This document shows positions 9,115 through 17,748 of a DNA stretch of 29,668 nucleotides, piece after piece. Both the position numbers and the translations under genes were made by a program. This stretch comes from Jimgerdemannia flammicorona (lineage: Eukaryota; Mucoromycota; Endogonomycetes; Endogonales; Endogonaceae), in contig RBNI01000533.1 of NCBI GenBank assembly GCA_003990745.1, forward strand, positions 1-29,668. The letters are read 5' to 3'. Under the pieces are notes generated by a model. It saw only the letters and a list, made by a program, of their open reading frames with translations, was not told where the DNA came from and ran no database searches. Within the stretch, counting starts at the first letter, position 1, and each line of letters opens with the position of its first letter.

Positions 9115-9584
9115 TAATACCTGTTTCTCGGATGACCAGGGTACAGATTCTAGAAGGGGGCGAAAGAAGTGAGGAAGCACGTGCGGCATGGCGAAGCCCA
9201 CGCCAGAGTGTAACAAAATAGCATTGGCCGCAGTTGCCCCTCTGCAATATTCCATTAATCGTAGCATGTTCGTCATTGTAAACATCATCAGCACTGTTGT
9301 AAAGAATGTTCATTTCTACTACCATTTTGATTTTTGAACAAAATACGTGAAGTGTTATAATCGAAATTTAGACATTCGTTGCTGATGTATTAATAAAATT
9401 ACTCATATAAACGAAGATAGCAAAAATAATACAATGATATCCATTTTTATCCCTTCATAAGAAAGCCTAAGAACCATGCGGTCGGGCAGTAGGCAATGCG
9501 TTTCGACAAGATCCATATTTCCCACGAACGCTATTTCACCATTCCCTAACCTACAGACACAAGGTTACTCACACACCAAACGCA
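9115..9584 (+). repeat. 3' flank of Ras copy E (inverted array block)
   Basis: The reverse complement of 9,115-9,325 matches 6,465-6,661 and 8,535-8,758. The reverse complement of 9,325-9,545 matches the far 3' flank of copy A at about 5,020-5,280. Two independent matches in the same inverted order support an ancestral unit of gene plus about 500 bases of 3' flank. No gene is called here. Confidence 0.6.
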
Positions 9585-9837
9585 ACCCGAAATCATGACC
9601 GCTAAAACCTTTTGTGCAAATCGCACATTTGTTCATTCCTGATTTGTAATGAATTAAATGCAATAGGGCCGTTGAACCGGTAATTGGTGTAGCTGTTGGT
9701 CACCACCTCAGGAATGGATATATTTATTTTTAAAGTCGGGTCAGGTGTTACACCGACTCCGACGAGACGTGCTCTGCTTTGACGGAAAGAAGAACAAGCC
9801 ACCGACTTGACGCTTATCCAAACTTCCACTGTGCAAA
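9585..9837 (+). promoter_or_regulatory. Promoter region of Ras copy C
   Basis: Homologous to the upstream block of copy A (GAAATCATGACC, GCAAATCGCAC, CGTTGAACCGGTAATTGG, GGAATGGATATATTTATTTT). GGATATATTTATTTTTAAAG near 9,716-9,736 lies about 105-120 bases before the ATG and could serve as the TATA element. Just before the ATG, CCAAACTTCCACTGTGCAAA corresponds to the DNA that is open as an N-terminal extension in copy B but carries no ATG here, which marks it as 5' UTR. Confidence 0.5.
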
Positions 9838-10413
9838 ATGATGCTCTTCAAGTTGGTTGTTCTTGGCGATGGTGGAGTCGGAAAGACGGAATTGGTAATC
9901 CAATTGTGTTTGGGTTATTTCCTTTCGACGTATGACCCCACCATCGATGACTATTATCGCAAACAGGTCGTAATCGACGACCAACCATGCGTGCTCGAGA
10001 TCCTTGACACTGCCGGCCAGGAGGAGTACACAGCGCTACGCGACCAGTGGATCCGGGACGGCGAAGGATTTCTCCTCGTCTACTCTATTGCCTCACGCAG
10101 TACGTTTGAGCGCGTTGAACGGTTTCGTGACCAAATATTCCGCGTAAAGGACGTGGACACGGTTCCGTTGATGCTTGTCGGTAACAATTGCGATAAGGTG
10201 ACGGAGCGCGAGGTTTCGCGGGAGGAAGGGTACAGCATGGCGCGCCGGCTCGGGTGCGACTTTATTGAAACCTCGTCCAAGACAAATGTCAACGTCGAGA
10301 GGGCTTTCTACTCGGTCGTTCGGATGATCAGGGCTAATCGGGAGGGCGGGTACCCCGACCGCCGTGGCGTCAATCTGAAAAAGAAGAAAAAGGAGAGGTG
10401 CAACATTCAATAA
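9838..10413 (+). CDS. Ras copy C: RAS2-like small GTPase with altered G4 and G5 motifs
   Basis: Intact, intronless 191-residue Ras-family GTPase starting MMLFKLVVLGD. Motifs: P-loop GDGGVGKT near residues 10-17, effector loop YDPTIDDYY (YDPTIEDSY in copy B), DTAGQEEYTALRDQW with the catalytic Gln, G4 NNCD instead of NKCD, G5 TSSK instead of TSAK, a run of five Lys and a CNIQ CaaX box for lipid anchoring. I count about 20 differences from copy B across the G domain, clustered around residues 26-31 and in the motifs above. In human Ras, changes at the matching G4 Lys (117) and G5 Ala (146) speed nucleotide exchange and activate the protein, so this copy may be a fast-cycling switch (inference). 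The stop is TAA, and promoter and 3' flank match the other copies. Confidence 0.92.
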   Translation: MMLFKLVVLGDGGVGKTELVIQLCLGYFLSTYDPTIDDYYRKQVVIDDQPCVLEILDTAGQEEYTALRDQWIRDGEGFLLVYSIASRSTFERVERFRDQIFRVKDVDTVPLMLVGNNCDKVTEREVSREEGYSMARRLGCDFIETSSKTNVNVERAFYSVVRMIRANREGGYPDRRGVNLKKKKKERCNIQ

Positions 10414-10715
10414 TGTCTTATTGCACAGATGATCCGTGCGCAGATTATAGGCGACTTCGGGGTGTAGAGGAAATTATACTGTAAATTCACTCCTCGCATA
10501 ATTAGTGTAATCCAGTGTGATGTCGTTGGCGCTATCATAAATAATGTAACAGATATTTAAAGTTTAAACAACAAGTGTAATAACCATTCTTTGCTTATGT
10601 ATTATTAACATTACTACTAATAACAACATAAAGAACAAAAACTGCTACTACATCTACTTGCGTCACAAAAGGGAACCAAAGAATCATCTGTTGGATTGAT
10701 TTCTATGTGGTCGTT
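10414..10715 (+). other. 3' flank of Ras copy C up to the DIRS-like insertion
   Basis: The first 150 bases match the 3' flank of copy A (GATGATCCGTGCGCAGATTA, CTTCGGGG, AAATTCACTC, GCGCTATCAT), so it is part of the repeated unit. The rest (about 10,565-10,715) is AT-rich and has no visible gene. It ends at the TCCC that starts the DIRS-like element. Confidence 0.5.
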
Positions 10716-10962
10716 CCCGGATGGACGAGGCGCCGTAGGCGCCGAAGTCTGTCCCAGACTTTACGAGCTTTGGGAGGACCGTGAAGAGTTGGTTTCTGCC
10801 ATCCTGAAAGCGTTGGCGTGCTTTATTTTGTCTTAAACATGGGTTTATACATGCGAATTTCCTTCTGTCTAAGACATATATGTATGAGACATTTCATGTA
10901 AAACATGGTAATAAAAGAATGTCTCGACTCCCATGGAGTCCCTTAGCCTAGAAAGCTTGGCA
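10716..10962 (+). repeat. Left inverted terminal repeat of the DIRS-like element
   Basis: The stretch from ATCCTGAAAGCGTTGGCGTG to GAAAGCTTGG (about 10,800-10,960) is repeated in reverse complement at 12,222-12,390, including TTTGTCTTAAACATGGGTTT, ACATGCGAATTTCCTTCTGT and GAGTCCCTTAGCC. The outermost 80 bases (10,716-10,800) recur in complement only in the internal complementary region. This outer part keeps about eight CG dinucleotides that are mostly CA or TG in its partner copies. Confidence 0.8.
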
Positions 10963-11080
10963 TGTGAGCCAGGAACACCCAAAGGGAAATATAGGAAAAA
11001 ACTGGCTAGTGAAGCACAGCCGAAAAATAGGAAAATGAAATATACCCAAAGAAAATGAAAAAAGGGTCAGAAATGGGTGA

Positions 11081-11201
11081 GAAACCAACTCTTCATGGTC
11101 CTTGCAAAGCTCATAAAGTCTGAGACAGACTTCAGCGCCTATGGCACCTTGTCCATCTGGGACTAAGCATTGCTTTGTTCCAGACCATTTTAGAGTTGGT
11201 T
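11081..11201 (-). repeat. Internal complementary region joining both outer ends
   Basis: Bases 11,081-11,160 are the reverse complement of the outer left end (10,716-10,800). Bases 11,161-11,201 follow directly and are the reverse complement of the outer right end (12,391-12,433). The join (reverse complement ...CTTAGTCCCAGATGGAC) overlaps at the terminal CCC. In DIRS elements this region is thought to template the circular intermediate used by the recombinase. It lies about 120 bases inside the left repeat, downstream of the recombinase in element sense. Confidence 0.8.
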
Positions 11202-11229
11202 GTTTGTAGATCTGATATGAGTGGAGCAT

Positions 11230-12175
11230 CTGGCCAGGGGTGCACCAACAGCCATGACTTTACTCTTGTGTTTGAGGACTGTGTAAATGAGGGAAGTGGT
11301 CTGAGTGGATTGTGAAAGGACTGGCATCTGGTGTAGTAGATGATAGTGGCATTCAAATGTAGTTTTGGAACTCCAATTGCTGCTCTTGAGGACTTTGTCA
11401 ATGGGCATACCTCCTTCCAGGGCTTCGGTGGAGGATTCAGCCCGAATGGAGTGAGGGTGATGAACCAGATCAATGCCTGCAGCTGCCATGCATTTGGAAA
11501 ACCAATTTCAAAGGTGGTCAGGTGTGAGGTTGTGATGGAGAGAGTGTGTACTGATGAACAGGCAGTCATTGTCTATCCATGGGCAGAGGGGATCCATCTC
11601 ACATACCCAGTGGAAAACCCAGTATATAGGGCACATATTCTTGTTCTCCAAGAGAGCTGGAATGGGATGGGAGATCTTGGTGGCAACATTGGGGGTGCAT
11701 TCTTTCATTATGTCAGCAGTCAGGACTATTTCAGCAGGCCAATCACTGATACCACCATGAAAACTGATGGTTGCCTGGCATTTTGCAAAATCACTCGCCA
11801 CCTGCCAGGAGGTACATAGGGCAAGAAGAGTATGTTTTTTCTTACTATAGAGTATACATCACTGGATGGAGTCATAGGGGCCCAGGGAAGCTAGCCACTG
11901 AATAAGGGTGGTAACATTCCATTGAGCAGCCTTATCTTTTGAGAGAGGGGGTCAAAGATTCGCAGCACCCCAGATCAGATGGGAAATGGTCAAAAGGTTG
12001 AAGAAATGAACACTGTTCATTATGGGGGTCCACTGTCCAATGGCAGTACAAATGCTTCAAAGCTGATATGTACTCATCCCTTCCTTGAAAAGCTGAGCTA
12101 AGCAGTTAGTGTATTGCTTGGTAGAAGCTCATAAGAGATTGATACATTGTTGATGGAGTTGTTCATTGCTCATAG
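11230..12175 (-). pseudogene. Tyrosine recombinase of DIRS/Ngaro type (broken)
   Basis: The C-terminal half is clear on minus. From about 11,500, WFSKCMAAAGIDLVHHP is followed by HSIRAESS with the HxxR catalytic pair, then GGMPIDKVLKSSNWSSKTTF and a C-terminal CHYHLL containing the probable nucleophile Tyr. This matches the eukaryotic tyrosine recombinase pattern AGID...HSxRaAS...WsS..TF..fY. One TGA (CTT TGA AAT, probably from CGA) separates it from an open stretch 11,801-11,508. Further upstream, to about 12,170, an N-terminal part (MSNEQLHQQCINLL, then LAQLFKEGMSTYQL) is readable with several stops. It would integrate circular element DNA by site-specific recombination without the staggered cuts of an integrase. 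Not functional as it stands. Confidence 0.75.
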
Positions 12176-12221
12176 TAATGTAATAAGAAAGGATTCTGTG
12201 GGTTGTGAGAAGAGGTGAACT

Positions 12222-12434
12222 GCCAAGCTTTCAAAATGGCTAAGGGACTCTGTGAGAGTTGAGATGTTCTTTTATTATCATGTTTTACATGTAATGTCTC
12301 ATATATATATGTCTCAGACAGAAGGAAATTCGCATGTATAAACCCATGTTTAAGACAAAATAAAGCATGCGAATGCTTTCAGGATAGCAGAAACCAACTC
12401 TGAAATGGTCCAGAACAAAGCAATGCTTAGTCCC
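12222..12434 (-). repeat. Right inverted terminal repeat of the DIRS-like element
   Basis: Inverted partner of the left repeat. Its outermost 43 bases (12,391-12,433, from AAACCAACTCTGAAATGG to GCTTAGTCC) are not part of the left repeat, but recur in complement at 11,161-11,201 in the internal complementary region, as DIRS structure requires. Confidence 0.8.
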
Positions 12435-13311
12435 CTACCATTAGAGACATACCATCACTAATATACCAACAAGGTTATACCCCTTATGACTATTATGGGT
12501 AAGCAATAAGGAATTAATATAGTCTATTTATTTATTAGTACCAACATCATAAAAATTTTAATGATATAGTTAAGCATAAGATGAAGATGTTTCTGCCACT
12601 CTACCATAAAATCTGGTGACATTACCCAATGAATAATATAATAGTCCAAGGTTACATATTCTCATGGAGGTAGTGTATATATACCAAAAATCAGAATTCT
12701 TGTAGGAATGTGGTGGGCCAGCCTAAATTATGACAGATTGCAAATTACTCATTCGTACCATCCCACTGTCACATGTAATGCACAAAAAGATATATATGTC
12801 AGCATATGTATGTCTCATTTGGAAAATCCAAAAACAGAAAGGGCTATAAAAGTTCTGCCCATATTGGTAAAAGATATAAAATAGTGGGCATAGAAGAGGA
12901 GTAGGAGAGAGGGAAATTATTAGTGGTGGTAAAGTGGAGATGAATAAGGTGAATGCATAGAATTGCTGTTAGAATGAGTGAGACAAAGGGACTCTATACT
13001 ATGTTACTTCTAACAGTTGTGTTACTAATGGCAATATCTATCCTCTAGTATCTATTTTATAGTCCAGTACCTATTGGTGTCTAAAACCAGTGTACCAATT
13101 TGCATAGTAAACTGGTATATAGATATACATAGTAAGACTTCTACTACTGGTACTAATCCTAACTTAGTAAGGTACCAGAAACTACCCTATTATATATCTA
13201 TTGACTAGTAATCTCTACTTAATATTATATATTTAATATTTCTATATAACTGTTCCACTCTTATATAATATATATGAAAAGATATATATATATAACAGTA
13301 TATATATATGT
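12435..13311. other. AT-rich repeat debris with a TATA-box block
   Basis: No gene is visible. CpG is nearly absent. At 12,810-12,870 a block containing GAAAGGGCTATAAAAG resembles the one at 21,961-22,010 that starts the LINE 5' region (shared CATTTG/TATTTG, GGAAAATCC/GAGAAATCT, GAAAGGGCTATAAAAG, then a GCCCA box). From about 13,190 to the LTR at 13,312 the sequence is dominated by TA repeats. Confidence 0.4.
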
Positions 13312-14784
13312 TGTCATGTCATGGTCGCTGAGTCCTTCAAATATGCCAGATTCTCTTCAAGGTGTATCTCTTAGACTAACTCAAGTTTGATAAGCAAGTT
13401 CTTATTGGAGTGTCTTCCCAAGGTCTTATAGTCCTCAAACTTCTTATCTTTAATCTGTCTTGTTATCTCTTAGATTGCTTGCAAGAGATTGTATATAAGT
13501 GAACTAGAACTGACTTTATTTCAGAGGAAATAAGAGGGGTATTTATACAAAATATAATTCAATGGTTGCTAAGATATAAAGCTAAATATAAATTCCAATA
13601 ACTAAAATAAAATGCCAGGACAGGAAAAATTGCTAAGTTCCAGGGTCAGCACTAATGGTTGTACAGGTTCAGGATACTGATATAATTCAGTATTATGTCA
13701 GAATACTGGTGCTGATATTATCTAGTGTAATAAGAGACTTAGAGCAGAATGTTCAGGATTATGGGGGCTTTATCCTCATCATCAGAGGTCAGGATGTCTT
13801 CAAAGGAGATGAGGTCTATGAATGTTTCATCAAGGTCACATAGGTCATGCAGGATGATGTCATCACTGATGATGTCATCACATTTGGTGACAGGGTAATT
13901 GGGGGCTCTCCAATTTATGAGGTTCTCTTTCACAAAATAGAGAACAAATGTGGGGTCTTGGGGAGGTCTAATCTGGATACTTGGGCCTTGAAATACTGAG
14001 ATCAATCCTTACAGAAATTGGTCTGGGTTGTCCTGGAGGATGGGGTGCCAGAAGTCTTCTACTTCATCACTATTGAGGGTAATAGTAGACTGGGCTTCTG
14101 TAGCCACCCTGTCTTCTAGTGCATTGATACAGTGGGATAACAGGTCTCTGAAATCTAAGACTATAACATACTCCAAGTTAGAGATTGACCATGATGCATG
14201 CCTGAAGATCTGATGGATCTTTTTAGCTATCCTTACCTCATGTATATCCATGGGAGTAGCATCTTGTAGCTCTTGAGGGCTGGCCTGTGGGAACTCCCAG
14301 CAGAGGAGGTTTCCTATTTTGTACTCCTGCCATATTTGGAGACATTCAGTAGCAATGGTAATTCTTGTTTCCATTTCATAGTAGTAGAGGATAAAGTGAT
14401 AAGGGTCTATAGTACTCAGGTTGATACTAGGAGTCCTTCTTGTGCAGGTCCTCATGGCTCTTCTGATGTCTTGGAACATCCTTTCTTCAACTGAGATACC
14501 TTGGTGGTTCCTTGACCTTGAGGTTTGGCAGGCAGCAGGCATTTTGTTTATAGTAAGTCTTTGAGCTATTTTGGGATTGATGGGGCTTATTGGTTGCTAC
14601 TACTGTGGTTCCTTGATCCTTCTTTTATATTCCTCAAGATACCCATACTGTGGTCACAATGACTCATAGTTGGTCATCATCACTCATCTCATATGCCATA
14701 TGATCTTCTTGTGCTCCGATCTGGTGGCTTGTAAGGAAAGGCTGTCTCCTGTGCTGATGTCATCATTCTGGGGTCACCGTTACA
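13312..14784 (-). repeat. 3' LTR (element sense)
   Basis: About 1,473 bases, on minus starting TGTAACGGTGACCCC and ending CATGACA (TG...CA). It aligns end to end with 20,482-21,956, mostly with transition differences and a few short indels (TTGATAAGC against TTGTTATAAGC). On minus AATATAAAAG at 14,621-14,630 is a good TATA box. An ORF begins 80 bases further on, at 14,542. Nearly 1.5 kb is long for an LTR of a Ty3/gypsy element in fungi. Confidence 0.88.
13739..14542 (-). CDS. ORF inside the LTR, unknown protein (one in-frame stop)
   Basis: Within the 3' LTR an ORF starts at 14,542 (AAAATGC context), 80 bases after the TATA box. It encodes 177 residues to a TAA at 14,009 and continues in the same frame for about 88 more residues to 13,739, so about 266 residues if the TAA were read through or is a decay product. 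The protein has a basic start (SRSRNHQG), a middle with IWQEYKIGNLLCWEFPQASP, and a very acidic end (CDDIISDD, EDILTSDDEDK). The 5' LTR has the same frame and the same TAA, plus extra stops. I recognise no family. The frame has held together better here than elsewhere in the element. It would sit in the first part of the transcript, before the primer-binding site. Confidence 0.5.
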
Positions 14785-14797
14785 TCTTCCTCCTGAA
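14785..14797 (-). other. Polypurine tract
   Basis: Directly before the 3' LTR in element sense, the minus strand reads CAGGAGGAAGA and then TGTAACGG. A purine run abutting the LTR start is the expected plus-strand priming site, and it fixes the LTR edge at 14,784. Confidence 0.7.
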
Positions 14798-15119
14798 TAA
14801 GGATTTTCTCGAGCATTCTTATTCATTGGTCCAGTCCTGAAAAATTTGCTGGTCCCATAACCTCTGAGAAGGGGTCAAAAAGTGGTGTTTATGGCTGGTA
14901 TCTTCCCTTTATATTTTGGCATGATGGTGAAGGATCACTCTCTTCATATAGAGCAAGGGCCTGATTCTGATCTTGATCAATCAGTTAATGGTTCAAACTC
15001 TTCTGACTTTGAAAGTCTCATAGATGAGTAGTTGCTGGTGCCGTATCCCTTAGAGAATGGTCCAGACAGATAGCCTGCTAGTCATGAGACATGCTGTTAT
15101 GATTCACAGACTAGAACCT

Positions 15120-16398
15120 CACAGGCAGTTATCACATTTTGCTTCTCTTATATAGGTTCATGGTACTTCTTGAGTCTGTTCTTATATACTGTGGTAGGTA
15201 GTATGGTCTCTGAGATTTTTCTAAGCCAGAAGATAGTTCTCTTGATATCTTGTATATAGAAGGGTCCTTCCTATTTGGGCTCCAGTTTTTGTGACTATGA
15301 GACTTCTACCATATTTCAATATAGTAGGACCTTTTCTCCAATTCAGATGAGTTCTAGGGTCTTGTGATTCTTTTCTACATTCTTCTTTATCAGCACTTGT
15401 GACTTGATGATGTAATCTTCAGCCTTCTTCCTGATTTGGTGTAATTTCTGGATTTCTACATCAACCCATCTCCAAGTTAGGTCTGGATTTATGGCTGAGG
15501 TTCCATCAGAATCTTCTTCTCTGAAGAGCAGTTCTCTTGGGGAAAAGTGTGTACTCTGTGACTGTATATCTTATAGGACAGAGAGGGCAGTTGGGAGATA
15601 ATTATTCCAATTCTCATATGTCTCTGAGATCATTGCCAGGATATTTTTGAGGGTCTTGTTGGTTCTCTCTATCTGTCCATTTCCTTGAGGGTGGTATGTG
15701 GTGGTCTTGATGTGCTGAATCTTGTATTTCTGATATATTATCTCATAAAATCTATTGACAAATTCTGTGCCACAGTCTGTTGTGATTTTCTTTGGTGTCT
15801 TGTAGTAGCAGATGATTTTGTGGTGCAGGAAGTTAGCTATAGAGAGGACATTGGCTTCTTGTAATGCTCCTGATTCTATCCATTTGATAAAGAGGTCTAC
15901 AATAACTATAATATAGCAGTTTCCTGATAGTGTTACTGGTAGTGGCCCAATGATATCCATTACAATATGGTGGAAGGGGATAGGCTCAATTCTTGATGAC
16001 CTGGATGCCTGGTCTTGCTGATCTTATTTCTGTTTTTGGCACTTGTCACACCCTTTGACAAATTGGCACAGGTCTTCTTCCATCTTGGACCACCACATAG
16101 TTCTTCTTGCCTTATCATATGTGTTGGTTCCTCTTAGATATCCTTGCTCATGTACTTCCTTCATTACTTGATACTTCTTGTGTTCTGATATTACTAGCTT
16201 TCCTCCTTTTCTGAGTATAGTGTTGTCTAGTTCAAACTGTTTCCAAGTCCGGTTGATGATGGTGATTGTCCAGGGTTTGAGGTGGTTGGGCATCTTCTGC
16301 TGCCCAAGGTAGCTGATTAATCCATAATATAGCTCCTTATTCATGTTGAATAGTCTTGATGGGAGTGTTTTGGAGTGTTCTTGAGAGTGCATTGGCAT
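15120..16398 (-). pseudogene. Integrase of gag-pol
   Basis: Minus-strand zinc-binding region near 16,030-16,160 ends CQFVKGCDKCQKQK (the CC pair). The HH pair is damaged: after EVHEQGYL the usual second His is absent (RGTNTYDKA follows). A TAA separates it from the catalytic core at 15,571-15,960, which has MDIIGPLP, TTDCGTEFVNRF and NGQIERTNKTL, giving the D,D-35-E triad. The C-terminal part (to about 15,120) is recognisable with stops: GEKVLLY, then EGPFYIQDIKRT, with TAG where Trp is usual. No chromodomain is seen after it. From 15,120 to the polypurine tract I see no clear domain. The integrase would insert the cDNA. Confidence 0.82.
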
Positions 16399-16419
16399 TG
16401 GTGTTGGTCTTTACTGAGC

Positions 16420-17700
16420 AGTGCTTGACAGTACAGTCATACTCTTATAGCCTGTTCATCCTTCTGGCATATATTCCTTTGGGGTTCAGAGTGTGGAATA
16501 GCTAGGCAAGAGCAGAATGATCTGTTTGAATGGTCAAGTATTTCCAACTAGATAGTAGTGGAACTTGTCTACTGTCCAGACTACTGCTAAGCATTCAAGC
16601 TTATATGACTCATAGTTCTGTTCTGCTCTATGGGTTCCTCAGCTTGCATAGAAGATGACATATTCATATCCATCTTTCTTCTGAGCTAGGACTGCTCCAA
16701 GTCCTATAGTACTTGCATCTGTCTGCAAGATGAATTCTAGGTTTCAATCTGGTCTTCTGAGGATAGGTACTTGGGTCAACCTGGTTTTGAGTTCATTGAA
16801 GGTTTCTTGGTGTTCCTTGGTCCATTCAAATTTGGTTTCCTTCTTCAGTAGCTCGTAGATAGGTGCTGCAATATTGGAGTATCCTTTGATGAATCTTCTG
16901 TAGTAGCTGGCCAGTCTGAGGAAGGTATGGACTTCTGTAGTTGTTCTGGGTCTTGGGTAGACTGCAATGGCCTCAATCTTCATAAGGTCTGTATAGATTC
17001 CAGTCTGGTTGATGAGGTGTTCTAGATAGGTGATTTCTTGAGCTACAAACTTGCATTTCTTGGGCTTGATGTAAAGGCCATACTCCTTGAGCTTCTTGAG
17101 GGCTAGCTGTATATGATTGACATGTTCCTGTGCAGTGTTGCTGAAGATAATCACATCATCAACATAGACAAAGAGCCATTTTCCAATCTCATTGCTGAAG
17201 ACTCTGTTCATCATTTGCTAAAAGCTTGCTGGGGCATTGCACATTCCAAATGACATTCGCAGGTAGATATAGTTGGCATCAGGTGTGATGAAGGCCGATT
17301 TCTCACTGGTATCTTGAGTGAGACCAATCTGATGGAAGCCTGAGAACAGATCTAGGATGGTGTAGTATTTGGCTTCACTTCCAAGAGTGGTAAGGATTTC
17401 TTGAATATTTGGCAAGAGCTGCCTATCCTTCTTGGTAATGGCATTGAGCTTCCTGTAGTCAATGCAGAGTCTTGGTGCAAACTCTCCAGACTTGCTTCCT
17501 TTCTTTGGGGCAAGGACAACAGGTGAAGCCCAGGGACTGATAGCTTGCTTAATGATTCCAGCTTCTTCTATTTCTTTGAGTTCTGCTCACAGCCATTCTC
17601 TGTAGGCAGGTGGTATAGGGCTGGCTTTCTGGTAGATGGGCTTGGTATCACCAGTGTCAACTTCATAGTAGTACTTGGATTCTTGATTATGGATATCCCT
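16420..17700 (-). pseudogene. Reverse transcriptase and RNase H of gag-pol
   Basis: RT blocks in order on minus: LCIDYRKLNAITKKD (near 17,460), YYTILDLFSGFHQIGLTQD with the first catalytic Asp, FGMCNAPASF, a TAG where other elements have Gln, then MMNRVFSNEIGKWLFVYVDD with the YVDD core (near 17,160) and LRLASYYRRFIKGYSNIAAP of the connection. RNase H follows from about 16,740: LQTDASTIGLGAVLAQKKDG with its catalytic Asp, then ECLAVVW with the Glu, and later QTDHSALA in a shifted frame and NALSRT at its end. Stops and at least one frame change fall in RNase H. It would have made element cDNA. Not functional now. Confidence 0.85.
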
Positions 17701-17748
17701 GAAGTCTGTAGCAAGTACTCCTTCATTCTGGTGCAGGATCTTGAGAAG

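Larger units (their letters stand above)
10716..12434 (-). mobile_element. Compact DIRS-like tyrosine-recombinase element
   Basis: About 1.7 kb with the architecture of DIRS retrotransposons. The ends are inverted repeats (10,716-10,962 and 12,222-12,434). A tyrosine recombinase frame lies inside on minus. An internal complementary region (11,081-11,201) contains, back to back, the complement of the outer left end and the complement of the outer right end. Autonomous DIRS elements also carry gag and RT-RNase H; here the recombinase frame starts within about 50 bases of the right repeat, so those are absent. It is either an internally deleted derivative or a small lineage of its own. Breaks in the recombinase are mostly TGA, consistent with CGA deamination. 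Confidence 0.75.

Noticed and set aside
10080..10410. Minus-strand ORFs of 70 and 105 codons inside Ras copy C
   Set aside because: Shadows of the Ras coding strand in other frames.
11340..11819. Plus-strand ORF of 159 codons over the recombinase
   Set aside because: The minus strand carries the tyrosine recombinase motifs; this frame is open by composition only.
13190..13311. TA-repeat tract as a replication origin or centromere-like signal
   Set aside because: Simple repeat next to an LTR; nothing else supports an origin.
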